A model generated the notes under the pieces. It was not told where the DNA came from, ran no database searches, and saw only the letters and a list, made by a program, of their open reading frames with translations. A program made the translations under genes and the position numbers. From positions 1-64,000 of IMG/VR virus record IMGVR_UViG_3300033148_006706: a DNA stretch of 64,000 nt, one strand, 5' to 3'. Below are positions 8,260-16,687 of this stretch, in pieces (the first letter of the stretch is position 1; the number at the start of each line of letters is the position of its first letter). The stretch comes from a virus.

Positions 8260-10304
8260 TGAATAAAGAAATTTATGAATATTTGTCTCCATACCTATCA
8301 GATGATAGTAGTATACTTTTAAAAGAAGGCTATCTAGATGATAATATTAATGATATTCTTGATTATTTACAAGTATTGCTTACAGATACGTCAATTCCTG
8401 ATAACGTTAAAGCCTATAAACTTAGGAATCTATGGCAATTATTCTACAGGATAAGACCTCCTACGGTAGAAGAGTTTCTTACTCCAAAGTGGATAGGCGT
8501 AATCGCAGACAAGATATATCCACAAGTAAAGGAGGCATTTAAACAGTACATGCAGCCATTAAATGGAAAAAGGGTATTGGCGTTAAGCACCTGTATTGGA
8601 TGGGGAAAAACGACCCTGTCTACACTTATAGCAACATATATTGTTGTTCATTTGCATTATATGAAAAATCCGAAACGATTTTTTAATCTCAATGAAATAG
8701 GGGCTATTGTAATTGCTCTTATGAGCTTCACACAAAGGAAGGTAAACCAGTTATTACTCCAGCCATTTTATACCTTGTTGAAATCTTCTCCAATGTTTGA
8801 AAGGGTATGGAGGGAGGACAGACTTGAAATTAAACAGAAAGAAATCGGTGATAAAAAAATAGCCTATACAAGTGCGGGTAGAATGGGCGCTTTCCAATTT
8901 AGTAGAGATATTCATATAACAATTGCAAGCAGTAGAGAAGATTTGCTCGGTATGAATATTATCTTAGGAATTGTTTCAGAAATTTCCTTTTGGATTAATC
9001 GTGGAATAGCTATTGAGGAGATTTGGGGGGCGTTTTCGGATATGAGAGAAAGAGTTAACTCACGATTTGCTCATCGATATTTAAGTGGAGTTATATTAGA
9101 CAGCTCCCCATTAGATCTTTCTACATCCCCTATTGATAAGTGGATTTATGAGGGGGACGCTCAAACCGATCCTGAAGTACTCATCATAAATGCTAAGCAT
9201 TGGGATATGTTTCCTGAAAAATACCCAAAGTGGCAGAAAACAAATCAAACTATTCCGGTTTTTAAAGGAGATGCAGCGAGGCCTCCAAAAGTATTAAATG
9301 ATGAAGAGTATGAACGATATGCAAAAGAAGAGATAATAGAATTCCCGATTGATATGGTGGAAGCATTGAAAAACTCAACGGGGTTAAAAAGAGTAGTAGC
9401 TGATTTTGCAGGATGGCCTGCAGGAAGTCTTCCAAAGTTGATAGATGATAAAAGAGTGGTTGAAAATATTTTTACAAATAAACTTAATAATGTTTATACC
9501 TCTATTGTAGCGCCGGACGATAAAGACCCTGAAAAATTAATATGGTACAAAGTAAGGGACTTGTTCTTTATTAAATCAGGACGTTGTTATGAGTTTTATA
9601 GGGCCCCTCATGCATTACGTACAATTCATATTGATTTAGCTGAAAGCGGTGATATGGCTTGTATAAGCATGTGCCATTTAGAGATTGATATTGATTCGGG
9701 TTCAAATATTGTAGTAGGAGATTTTACGATACCAATATCCCCCGAAAAGTCTAAAATAAATCTTGACGCTGTATGCAATTTTATACTCGATTTAAAAAAA
9801 GAAGGGCATATAAGTTTTTATAAAGTTACTGCAGATCAATATCAAAGTAGTGCTCTTTTACAAAGATTAAAACGGAATAATATAGAAGTTGACAAATTAT
9901 CAGTTGATAGAGATACCACTCCCTACAGAGTGGTTATTAGTTGGATATATAATAATAGAATCAGAATTGGAAGAAATGTTATTCTTAAGAATAATTTACT
10001 TTCACTTGTTGAAGTAAAAAATGAAAGGGGGAGAACAAAAATAGATCATACTAATGGTCGAATGGTGTATGAAGATAACGGTGATTGGAACAGATCATTA
10101 ATGGGAATAAATGCAAAAGATGCAAGTGACAGTTTTGTTGGTAGTGCTTATACTCTTATAGCAGAACTTGAAAATTCTATTCCACAATACACTTGGAGAG
10201 ATGAACAATCTTTACAAAGTGATCAAAATGATGAAGATGTAGTTGATATGCCTATATTAGAAGAGTTACGTAAGAAGTTTAATTATATTTACTCTGATAA
10301 TTAA
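8259..10304 (+). CDS. Terminase large subunit (gp17-like DNA packaging ATPase/nuclease)
   Basis: Motor that cuts concatemeric phage DNA and pumps it into the prohead. The N-terminal ATPase has a Walker A-like STCIGWGKTT (110-119, K117) and a Walker B region ending IVSEISFW, with the catalytic Glu after the hydrophobic strand. The C-terminal RNase H-like nuclease has HIDLAESGD, TADQYQSS and NAKDASDSFVGS, the usual acidic triad positions. Length 681 is somewhat above T4 gp17. The start is GTG 8259 with no ribosome site; it sits exactly at the end of a late-promoter motif. No small terminase subunit is evident next to it, but the following 116-residue gene is a candidate. Confidence 0.9.
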   Translation: MNKEIYEYLSPYLSDDSSILLKEGYLDDNINDILDYLQVLLTDTSIPDNVKAYKLRNLWQLFYRIRPPTVEEFLTPKWIGVIADKIYPQVKEAFKQYMQPLNGKRVLALSTCIGWGKTTLSTLIATYIVVHLHYMKNPKRFFNLNEIGAIVIALMSFTQRKVNQLLLQPFYTLLKSSPMFERVWREDRLEIKQKEIGDKKIAYTSAGRMGAFQFSRDIHITIASSREDLLGMNIILGIVSEISFWINRGIAIEEIWGAFSDMRERVNSRFAHRYLSGVILDSSPLDLSTSPIDKWIYEGDAQTDPEVLIINAKHWDMFPEKYPKWQKTNQTIPVFKGDAARPPKVLNDEEYERYAKEEIIEFPIDMVEALKNSTGLKRVVADFAGWPAGSLPKLIDDKRVVENIFTNKLNNVYTSIVAPDDKDPEKLIWYKVRDLFFIKSGRCYEFYRAPHALRTIHIDLAESGDMACISMCHLEIDIDSGSNIVVGDFTIPISPEKSKINLDAVCNFILDLKKEGHISFYKVTADQYQSSALLQRLKRNNIEVDKLSVDRDTTPYRVVISWIYNNRIRIGRNVILKNNLLSLVEVKNERGRTKIDHTNGRMVYEDNGDWNRSLMGINAKDASDSFVGSAYTLIAELENSIPQYTWRDEQSLQSDQNDEDVVDMPILEELRKKFNYIYSDN

Positions 10305-10346
10305 ATTTTTTTATAAAAAAATTTATATTTTATATACGGGAGAGTT

Positions 10347-10697
10347 ATGAAAGTAAATAAAGAAGGTAAAGAAATATTAGAAAGAATACATTTAATATCG
10401 GGAGTTAAAAAAGATGATGTAATTAGTGTATTGGAATCGTTATCGATTCTTATTGTTTTAAACTATCTTAATAATGATGATACTTATATCCCATTTATTG
10501 GAAATTGTCATTTAGAATATAAAGGTGATAAAGTAATAGATGGGAAAGCAGAAGCTGTAGTAAAATGTATCTTTAGTGTAGATGATTTTCTTCTCCGTAA
10601 CATCGGCCAAATAGAAGATGGTATTTCGGTTGATGCAGAAAAAATTCTTAAAAGGAAGATTTACTCTACATTAGGCGAATATCTAAACAAGGAGTAA
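10347..10697 (+). CDS. Small protein with possible HU/IHF-like domain
   Basis: 116 residues. The central segment ISGVKKDDVISVLESLS, then a helix, then TYIPFIGNCHLE follows the helix-helix-beta order of HU/IHF proteins, where a Gly-Phe or Phe-Gly turn precedes the DNA-binding arm. The resemblance is weak and the arm itself is not obvious. It sits directly behind the terminase, so it could also be a packaging or head factor. GGGAGAG precedes ATG 10347. An AT-rich stretch at 10308-10335 upstream may hold a promoter, but it lacks the late motif. Confidence 0.55.
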   Translation: MKVNKEGKEILERIHLISGVKKDDVISVLESLSILIVLNYLNNDDTYIPFIGNCHLEYKGDKVIDGKAEAVVKCIFSVDDFLLRNIGQIEDGISVDAEKILKRKIYSTLGEYLNKE

Positions 10698-10737
10698 TAA
10701 TTAAAAATTTTTAAAGAAAAAGAGATACTTTTGAAAA

Positions 10738-11481
10738 ATGAAACTACCGAAATTTAGACCTTGTGTAAAGTGTGATAACGGATACATATATAGTACAAAT
10801 TCATTTAATGAACCTGTAGTTACAATTTGCTCATGTTTACAGAAATATCAGTATCAAATAAATCTGTTACAGAAATTAGAAAAAGCCAATATATTTCCTT
10901 CTCAATTTCTCTTGAAATATGATATAGATAACGATTATATCGGGCCTGATAAACAAGGTAATATACCAAAATTGAAAAAATTTATAAGGGAATTTAAGGA
11001 CACTTTTTATGATAAAACTCTGTATATATACGGAAAAGTTGGAACTCAAAAAACAACAGTTGCTAATTGGATAGCAAAAGAGTTGATAGAGAAAGGCGTA
11101 AGTGTTTATTTTACTTTTTTAAATGATTTAATAAAAGAATTGCAAGAAAATACTTTTAGTGAACTTGATTTGGAAGATAAATACTATGATTGTGATTGTC
11201 TTATTATAGACAGAGCTTTTGGTAGGGATAAAGTTACCATTTATAAAAGTGGATATCAAATTCCGTTCTTAGATAATTTCCTTCGTAGAAGAATAGATCA
11301 ATTAAATAAAGCAACTATTATTATATCAAATGATGCAATAGAGAATATATCTAAGAATGGATTTAACGAGGATATTCAAAGTTTGATCGAAAGAAAAACG
11401 AAACCGATTAAGTCAGTTTTTCTTTTTGAAGATTATTATGGAATTAAAGATGATTTTGGAACATTAAAGTTATGGGAATAA
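10738..11481 (+). CDS. DnaC/IstB-like ATPase, probable helicase loader
   Basis: A 247-residue AAA+ type ATPase placed directly before the replicative helicase, the usual place for a loader. The N-terminus has CVKC and CSC, a probable zinc ribbon. The P-loop is GKVGTQKT (99-106), with Gln where DnaC proteins usually have Gly before the Lys. The Walker B strand is CLIIDRAFG, with Arg after the Asp instead of Asp or Glu. Sensor-like TIIISND follows. These departures suggest altered ATP use. The stop codon lies one base before the helicase ATG, so the two are cotranslated. Confidence 0.75.
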   Translation: MKLPKFRPCVKCDNGYIYSTNSFNEPVVTICSCLQKYQYQINLLQKLEKANIFPSQFLLKYDIDNDYIGPDKQGNIPKLKKFIREFKDTFYDKTLYIYGKVGTQKTTVANWIAKELIEKGVSVYFTFLNDLIKELQENTFSELDLEDKYYDCDCLIIDRAFGRDKVTIYKSGYQIPFLDNFLRRRIDQLNKATIIISNDAIENISKNGFNEDIQSLIERKTKPIKSVFLFEDYYGIKDDFGTLKLWE

Positions 11482-11482
11482 T

Positions 11483-12904
11483 ATGAACGAAAAAAGTATT
11501 GTTTATCTTGAACAAAATATATTATCGTGTTGTATTGAAAATCCTAGATATATTTTTGATATTGATAGTAAGTTTTTTTTATCCGAAGAAGGGGCTGAGT
11601 TATTTAAAACATTTAAGAATCTTTATATTCGGGATTTACCAATTAATAAAAGAAATATTTTAATTGATTTAAGCAAAAAAAATAAATCAATACAAGAAAC
11701 TATTATTGATAGTTTATTTGATCTTAATGTTGAAAAAGATGAGTCAAATTTTCAAAAATACCTTAAAGATTTAAAAGAGCAACGATTTAAGTTTAATGTT
11801 ATAAAACAAATAATTCCTAGTATGCTTAAAGAAAGCTCTAAAGCAGAGGTTTCAATTGGCGAAATAACCGAACTTGTTCAAAGTATACAAGAAGAACTTT
11901 ATGAATTAAATAAGAAAGAAACAAAGTTGTATACTCCTGATCGTATGTTTAGTGATTATGAATTAACTTTGTATTCAAGGCAGGATACTGTATTTGATTA
12001 TAGTACAGGCGATAGTTATTTAGATAGCATGCTATTAGAAAAATTCCAACCAGGAAGAATAACAACAATATTTGGCCCTAGCGGAGTGGGTAAAAGTGCT
12101 TTTGCCTTATTTCTTGTAAATAGACAGATGCATAAGATGATTCCTAGTATGTATTTCACTCTTGAAATGACGTACGAATCTACTATGGATAGATTAGTTG
12201 CACAAATATTAAATATTCCTGTAAAAGAACTATACCCACAAATATATAGTAGAGATAACATTGAAGAGGTAAATCATTCAATTATTCAACAGGTAAGAGA
12301 GTTAAAAGAAAGATTTAAAGATTCGCAATTTTTTGAGCTTATTGAAGAGGATTCTTTGTACATTCATAATATTGAATCACTGATACGGGATTTTAAAGTT
12401 AAAAGTAAAGTTGATTATGTAATCGTAACGATTGATTTGTTAACTATGTTAAAAGAATTTAACGAGGGAAGTAAAAGTAAAGCGGATAAATATGAAGATG
12501 CTATGAATTTATTACATGAGATGGCAAGAAGAAATAATGTTCATATAGTGGGGGTAGTGCAGGGAAGAAGACAGAATGAAAGAGTTAATATTACAAGCAT
12601 AGATCAATTAGAAAGATTTAGACCCCAATCACAAGAAATAAAAAATTCGGGGGCTATTTATGAAAGATCACGAACAATATTGGGCATATTTAGAAAGAAG
12701 CACTTTGCTAATTTATATCTTCCAAATGATCCTAATACATCTATAATGCCAGATATAATGGAAATTGATATTTTAAAACAGAACATGGGGGCAACAGGAC
12801 GTATAAACTATTTGTTTGAACCTGAAACATATAGATTTATGAAAATTGTAGATAATGTAGAAGAGATAGAAAATTCAGGAGAGGGAAATGAAGATATTAG
12901 TTAA
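11483..12904 (+). CDS. DnaB-type replicative DNA helicase (gp41-like)
   Basis: Hexameric 5'-3' helicase of the phage replisome. The N-terminal ~150 residues are helical. The RecA-like core starts near residue 165 with TGDSYLDSML, then Walker A FGPSGVGKSA (K204), then YFTLEMTYESTMDRLVAQIL typical of DnaB motif H1a. Motif H2 is VDYVIVTIDLLTML and motif H3 is HIVGVVQGRR. A long region with ERFRPQSQEIKNSGAIYERS fits DnaB motif H4. Length 473 matches T4 gp41 (475). Replication genes elsewhere (polymerase, primase) are not in this window. Confidence 0.9.
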   Translation: MNEKSIVYLEQNILSCCIENPRYIFDIDSKFFLSEEGAELFKTFKNLYIRDLPINKRNILIDLSKKNKSIQETIIDSLFDLNVEKDESNFQKYLKDLKEQRFKFNVIKQIIPSMLKESSKAEVSIGEITELVQSIQEELYELNKKETKLYTPDRMFSDYELTLYSRQDTVFDYSTGDSYLDSMLLEKFQPGRITTIFGPSGVGKSAFALFLVNRQMHKMIPSMYFTLEMTYESTMDRLVAQILNIPVKELYPQIYSRDNIEEVNHSIIQQVRELKERFKDSQFFELIEEDSLYIHNIESLIRDFKVKSKVDYVIVTIDLLTMLKEFNEGSKSKADKYEDAMNLLHEMARRNNVHIVGVVQGRRQNERVNITSIDQLERFRPQSQEIKNSGAIYERSRTILGIFRKKHFANLYLPNDPNTSIMPDIMEIDILKQNMGATGRINYLFEPETYRFMKIVDNVEEIENSGEGNEDIS

Positions 12905-12964
12905 AAAATTTTTAAAAAAAATTTATATTATAATTAAAGAAAAATCTTTTTAAGGAGTGTAAAA

Positions 12965-13822
12965 ATGAATAATTTTAATTCTGTACAAGGACTTGATCTT
13001 AATCAAGTCAAACAAAGTATAGCGTTTCCTATTTCACGTATGGATTTAGTAACAGAAAATCCACATGAGGAAACAAAATTTCAACTAGTACGGAGGGAAG
13101 ATACGGGGAGGAAGTTAGGTATTATTAGAAAAAATCATCCCACTATTCCATATCCGGATGTTATGGATTGGCTTACTGCTGAATTTGATAACGCTGAAGT
13201 AGTATATAAACTTCGAGATTCGGTAGTAAAAAATGATGGGTCATTATTTCAAGAATATCTTTTTGATTACAATATTGAACCGCCAGATGGTGAGGATATC
13301 TCCCCTCTTGTTATAGTAAAATCAAGTTACGTAGGCCCCCCGCTTGATATATACTTCGGCACCTATCGATTTGTGTGTAGTAATGGAGTAATAACAGGGG
13401 AAACAATTGAAAAAATTCACATTAATGCACGATCCTCCGATATTCTTAATTCATCTATTCGAGATGATATAAGAGTGTCCTTAGATAAATTTGAAAGAGT
13501 AGCGGGGCTGTATAAAAATCTTACTCATGAAAAATTTAATCCATATCTTAATGCAGTCATTGCCAATATGTATATTTCAACTGGAGTTAAGAAAGTAATT
13601 CTTAAAGAACTTCAAAAACAAGGCAGTGTTGAATTATTAAAAGAAAAAATTAAAGCTGAAGACTTTAATGAAAATTTTAGAGAAAATCTATTCAATATAA
13701 TAAATGAAATTACCGCATGGGAATTTTACAATATTGTAACTAATATTGCCACAAGAAAGAGTAATACTGTAGCGGCTCGATTAGGAAATTACATAAATAT
13801 TTCTAAGGTATTTAGAATTTAA
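12965..13822 (+). CDS. DUF932-type phage/plasmid protein
   Basis: 285 residues. The central block VKSSYVGPPLDIYFGTYRFVCSNGVITG is the hallmark of DUF932 proteins (typically NS..G......GafRfvCsNGl). The C-terminus TAWEFYNIVTNIAT...RLGNYINISKVF also fits the family. Function is unknown; members occur in phages and plasmids and are often near recombination genes. AAGGAG precedes ATG 12965 at good spacing. The 60 bases upstream contain ATTTATATTATAAT, a possible promoter different from the late motif. The tmRNA-like RNA begins 8 bases after the stop codon. Confidence 0.75.
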   Translation: MNNFNSVQGLDLNQVKQSIAFPISRMDLVTENPHEETKFQLVRREDTGRKLGIIRKNHPTIPYPDVMDWLTAEFDNAEVVYKLRDSVVKNDGSLFQEYLFDYNIEPPDGEDISPLVIVKSSYVGPPLDIYFGTYRFVCSNGVITGETIEKIHINARSSDILNSSIRDDIRVSLDKFERVAGLYKNLTHEKFNPYLNAVIANMYISTGVKKVILKELQKQGSVELLKEKIKAEDFNENFRENLFNIINEITAWEFYNIVTNIATRKSNTVAARLGNYINISKVFRI

Positions 13823-13830
13823 ATAGAATT

Positions 13831-13942
13831 GGGGATGCAATTGGTTCGACTGTTAAAATAACACGGGGAGAGATACGATGCTCTCCCCGTGCTTTAAAAG
13901 ACGACTTTAACTAGGACGAGGGTTCAAGGCCCTCCATCTCCA
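13831..13942 (+). ncRNA. Minimal tmRNA-like RNA (tRNA-like domain without message region)
   Basis: The 5' end GGGGATG (13831-13837) pairs with CATCTCC (13935-13941), giving a 7-bp acceptor stem with a G-U pair at position 3, the alanine identity mark of tmRNA. TTGGTTCGAC follows, as in the tmRNA D-loop. The 3' part has GGAC and then a T arm, GAGGG (13918-13922) with CCCTC (13930-13934) around loop TTCAAGG; this matches the tmRNA 3' end. GTTAAA (13852-13857) pairs with TTTAAC (13906-13911) as P2. Inside is an 11-bp hairpin, 13862-13872 with 13881-13891. CCA is not encoded. Whole length is 112 nt against about 350 for bacterial tmRNA. No canonical ALAA tag frame is present; GCTTTAAAAGACGACTTTAA would read ALKDDFN then TAG. 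Confidence 0.85.
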
Positions 13943-13958
13943 AAAGTAGAGAAGTAAT

Positions 13959-14219
13959 ATGGTGTGTTTAGAGGATAAAGATAAAGATACTGCACTTACA
14001 AAAGTGGCGATAGGATTTACTCAAGCCGGCAATACTTTAGGAACTACTTCAGATATGGAGGAGTTAACATTGGAGGTGGAAAGTCAGTATGGCGATATTT
14101 CTAAGGGGGGACTTTTTTTTGTTCTAAGAACTAATACAGGATGGAGTTTTGATAATATTAACGATATTGAACAAACGATAAGAAAATTATGGAGTAAATT
14201 AAAAAATATAAAAATTTAA
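13959..14219 (+). CDS. Small conserved phage protein
   Basis: 86 residues starting 17 bases after the tmRNA-like RNA. The segment TKVAIGFTQAGNTLGTTSDME followed by EVESQYGDISKGGLFFVLRT and GWSFDN looks like a folded beta-rich domain that I associate with short phage hypothetical proteins. A weak AGAGAAG precedes ATG 13959. No enzyme motif is visible. The end of the gene is rich in Lys and Ile. Confidence 0.6.
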   Translation: MVCLEDKDKDTALTKVAIGFTQAGNTLGTTSDMEELTLEVESQYGDISKGGLFFVLRTNTGWSFDNINDIEQTIRKLWSKLKNIKI

Positions 14220-14245
14220 ATTTTTAAATAAAAAATTGAACCACA

Positions 14246-14258
14246 TACTAATATATTG
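14246..14258 (+). promoter_or_regulatory. Late-promoter motif
   Basis: TACTAATATATTG, 15 bases before ATG 14274. The ribosome site AAAAGGTGG begins right at the motif end, so transcription must start within or just after the motif if this promoter serves the gene. Confidence 0.55.
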
Positions 14259-14273
14259 TAAAAGGTGGTTTTT

Positions 14274-14708
14274 ATGCTTAAGGCGATTGTAACAGGATCA
14301 AAAAATTTTAGTGATTATAAATTTCTCGAGGATATAATTGATGAAGTTTTATTTGAGATATACGTTTTTTCAAAAGGATTTAATTATGTTGAAATAGTGT
14401 CAGGAACATCTTCTAAAGGGGTTGACAGTCTTAGTGTACAGTATGCAAAGAGTAGAAATTATCAAATTAAACAATTTCCAGTACAATGGGATTTATATGG
14501 TAGAAGAGCGGGAATATTACGCAACAATGAAATGGCAAAGTATTTATACAGAAATATATACGAGCACAAAGGGCTTGGAATTTGTATATGTTTTTGGGAT
14601 GAAAAAAGTAAAGGCACTGCCAATATGATTGATACTGCAAAGCAGTATAATATTCCTACTTATGTAATAAATTATAATTCCCTAGAATGGGATGAGGAGG
14701 AAATATAA
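14274..14708 (+). CDS. SLOG-fold protein, DUF2493 type
   Basis: 144 residues. IVTGSKNFSDY (near residues 4-14), IVSGTSSKGVDSLSVQYA, FPVQWDLYGRRAGILRNNEMA and DEKSKGTANMIDTA are the ordered motifs of DUF2493 proteins, a branch of the SLOG superfamily that binds nucleotide-like ligands. In phages and bacteria the precise ligand is unknown; some SLOG proteins act as sensors in conflict systems. A GTG at 14265 is in frame, but AAAAGGTGG points to ATG 14274. The stop overlaps the next start as TAATG. Confidence 0.8.
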   Translation: MLKAIVTGSKNFSDYKFLEDIIDEVLFEIYVFSKGFNYVEIVSGTSSKGVDSLSVQYAKSRNYQIKQFPVQWDLYGRRAGILRNNEMAKYLYRNIYEHKGLGICICFWDEKSKGTANMIDTAKQYNIPTYVINYNSLEWDEEEI

Positions 14709-14848
14709 TGGGAGATAAGGTGAAACTTAATGAAAAAGAAATAACTCGAGAAGAATTAGAAAAAAAGAAAGAAGAGATCGCAAACATGTCAGGAGCTCGA
14801 ATAGTTGAAGTCCGACCCGGAGAATTCAAGATTAGACTTTACGATTAA
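14708..14848 (+). CDS. Short charged protein, 46 residues
   Basis: Starts at ATG 14708, whose A is the last base of the preceding TAA stop, a typical coupled arrangement. It encodes MGDKVKLNEKEITREELE and ends VEVRPGEFKIRLYD. The N-terminal half is a Lys/Glu-rich helix, the C-terminal half a short beta-prone segment; the layout resembles small phage regulatory peptides, but I recognise no family. It is too short to appear in a 60-residue search. Confidence 0.6.
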   Translation: MGDKVKLNEKEITREELEKKKEEIANMSGARIVEVRPGEFKIRLYD

Positions 14849-14876
14849 TTTTTTTTTAAAAAGGAAATCAGAAAAC

Positions 14877-15254
14877 ATGGAAAAAAAAGAAGAAAAAAAT
14901 AGAATAAAAAAATTTGAAAATGATCCGCCTAAAAATTTATATTCTAGACTTGCATATCGATACCTTTTTAATAGATTAAAGACGTATATTCGAATTGTTA
15001 TGGTGCATAAAAAAACTGAAGAAGAAGCAAAAGCTGAAATATATCGACATCTTGTTCGCTATATGCTTAAAATACAAGAATGTATAGATCAATTTGAAAA
15101 GGATTTAGAAAATTTATTAGAGGATGGCGACAGAGTTTATTTTCCATTAGAAGAGGAATGTATAGAAAAGACGAATGGCAAAATTCAAATAGTTTCAGTT
15201 GGAAAAGATCAAATTCATAAATGGGTAAAAACTTATAAAAAAAATGAACAATAA
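14877..15254 (+). CDS. Hypothetical charged helical protein
   Basis: 125 residues from ATG 14877, preceded by AAGGAA at suitable spacing. A GTG 72 bases upstream is in frame but lies inside the preceding small gene, so the ATG is preferred. The protein is basic and helical, with NLYSRLAYRYLFNRLKTYIRI and a later acidic stretch EKDLENLLEDGD. No family recognised. Confidence 0.6.
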   Translation: MEKKEEKNRIKKFENDPPKNLYSRLAYRYLFNRLKTYIRIVMVHKKTEEEAKAEIYRHLVRYMLKIQECIDQFEKDLENLLEDGDRVYFPLEEECIEKTNGKIQIVSVGKDQIHKWVKTYKKNEQ

Positions 15255-15278
15255 TAAAAAATTATCATAAAATGTATA

Positions 15279-15291
15279 TATTAATATTAAA
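15279..15291 (+). promoter_or_regulatory. Variant late-promoter motif
   Basis: TATTAATATTAAA differs from the common motif by T for C at position 3 and by changes near the end. It lies 22 bases before ATG 15314, with GGGGG between as ribosome site. Confidence 0.35.
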
Positions 15292-15313
15292 AATAAAACG
15301 GGGGTATCTAGAA

Positions 15314-15502
15314 ATGAAAAGAACGTTAAATGAAATAACCGCAATCATTAAATTAAAGACCGATTTTGAAAAACTTAAAGCATTATTTATATTGTTGAAT
15401 ATCGATTTTGAAGTTGCTGGCAATAGTCTGCGCATAGAAAATAGAAGATTTGATTTTGGACCAAAAACTGGAGATTTAACTAATATTGAAGATTGTGAAT
15501 GA
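15314..15502 (+). CDS. Small hypothetical protein
   Basis: 62 residues from ATG 15314; an ATG 42 bases upstream is in frame, but it overlaps the probable promoter and has no ribosome site. The sequence MKRTLNEITAIIKLKTDFE, then LNIDFEVAGNSLRIENRRFDFG, suggests a small helix-plus-beta domain. Function unknown. It ends in TGA, one of several genes showing that TGA is read as stop in this phage. Confidence 0.55.
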   Translation: MKRTLNEITAIIKLKTDFEKLKALFILLNIDFEVAGNSLRIENRRFDFGPKTGDLTNIEDCE

Positions 15503-15530
15503 AAAAAAGAAAGATAGGAGTTAAAATAAT

Positions 15531-16481
15531 ATGAAAAATAAAATTATCATATTCGGTGATGATCATATTCGATATGATGAGCCTTTCTTTAGCGCTAAAA
15601 AAGATTATTTTCAATGGGTAATACAGCAAGATTTTAATAATAAAGATAATATAGCAATTCATGTTGGGGATTTGTTTCATAGTAATCATCCAACTCCTCG
15701 TGAGTATGATTTAGCGTATTGGTTTTTACAAAAGTTAAGATTTTCTAAAGTATTTATTCTCTCGGGAAATGGTATACATGAATATAACAGAGTAAAAGAG
15801 ACGTATGCTATAAAACCTCTTGATAGAATAGATAATGTAGAAATTATTATTAAACCACAGGAATCGAAGTTAGGTAATCTTAATATTTTATTCCTTCCAT
15901 GGATTCCAAGTCGTTATTATAATGACATGACTATGAGGGAGTGGTATGAAGGTCTTCCAGAGAAAGAGTACGATTATATATTTGGACATTTTGCTCACAA
16001 AGAATTTTACGGAACTGAAATTGATATTTCCCAATTAAAAGGGAAAAAAAGAATGGGGCATATCCATGTGCCTGATGATGAGTATGTTGGAGTAAATACA
16101 ATTACAAGAGCAGATGAAAAAGGAATACATTGCAGGCTTAATTGTATTGATATGTTTACAGGAGAGGAAGAACTTATCGAAATTCCCAAATTTTTAGACT
16201 ATTATGAAGTAGAATACCCAAATAAATTGCCGGATAATATAGAAGCTCGATATTCGATATGGACGGTTACTAATGCTCCATCAAAAGAAAAAGCTGAACA
16301 GAAGTACAGTTACATTTATATAAAGAATATTGTTCTAGATAATAAAAGTTTGTCCAGGAGCAATAATAAAAATACTAATATAACAGGAAAAAAAGCGTCA
16401 ATAAGGGAATATTTTGATTTCTTTATACAGGACTATGGAATAAGTAAAGAAATAGAAAAAAAATTAAGGAGTGTTATATGA
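15531..16481 (+). CDS. Recombination nuclease subunit, gp47/Mre11/SbcD-like
   Basis: Metallophosphoesterase partner of the gp46-like ATPase. Motif I is FGDDHIR (D10 and H12), motif II GDLFH (46-50), motif III region GNGIHE (79-84), motif IV GHFAH and motif V GHIH. Motif II usually reads GDxFD and motif III GNHD/E, so the His after GN is displaced by two residues and the second Asp of motif II is His. Overall length of 316 and the downstream beta domain match T4 gp47 (about 340). AGGAG precedes ATG 15531. A late-promoter-like sequence lies inside the 3' end. Confidence 0.88.
   Translation: MKNKIIIFGDDHIRYDEPFFSAKKDYFQWVIQQDFNNKDNIAIHVGDLFHSNHPTPREYDLAYWFLQKLRFSKVFILSGNGIHEYNRVKETYAIKPLDRIDNVEIIIKPQESKLGNLNILFLPWIPSRYYNDMTMREWYEGLPEKEYDYIFGHFAHKEFYGTEIDISQLKGKKRMGHIHVPDDEYVGVNTITRADEKGIHCRLNCIDMFTGEEELIEIPKFLDYYEVEYPNKLPDNIEARYSIWTVTNAPSKEKAEQKYSYIYIKNIVLDNKSLSRSNNKNTNITGKKASIREYFDFFIQDYGISKEIEKKLRSVI
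16373..16385 (+). promoter_or_regulatory. Possible late-promoter motif inside the gp47-like gene
   Basis: TACTAATATAACA differs in one base from the motif at 51844. It is inside coding sequence (NTNITG) but about 90 bases before the small gene at 16478 and ahead of the head genes, so it could drive them. Chance occurrence is possible. Confidence 0.3.
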
Positions 16482-16687
16482 TTGACATAAAAATAAGAGA
16501 CGTGGAATTAGAGTTAACAGAGAAAGAGGCCTGGAATTTATATGATAATTTAAGTAAATTTTTTAAGGAAAAAGAAATGGGAAGTTATAAAAATTTATCG
16601 GATACTTCAAAAGATAATGAATTAAAGGTGGATTTGGAATGTTGGGGAAGCTCGAAAAGTCCATCTGTAAATTTGTATATTAAATAG
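16478..16687 (+). CDS. Small hypothetical protein
   Basis: 69 residues; the ATG overlaps the TGA of the gp47-like gene (ATGA) and AAGGAG lies upstream, so translation is coupled. Begins MIDIKIRDVELELTEKEAWN, then a Lys/Ser-rich part and a C-terminal beta strand (SPSVNLYIK). No recognised family. Confidence 0.6.
   Translation: MIDIKIRDVELELTEKEAWNLYDNLSKFFKEKEMGSYKNLSDTSKDNELKVDLECWGSSKSPSVNLYIK

Noticed and set aside
13862-13891. Transcription terminator
   Set aside because: The strong stem is not followed by a T run and lies inside the tmRNA-like fold, which explains it better.
13831-13942. Prophage attachment site derived from a host tmRNA gene
   Set aside because: Attachment copies usually carry only the 3' end; here both ends of the tRNA-like domain are present and pair, and no integrase gene is seen.
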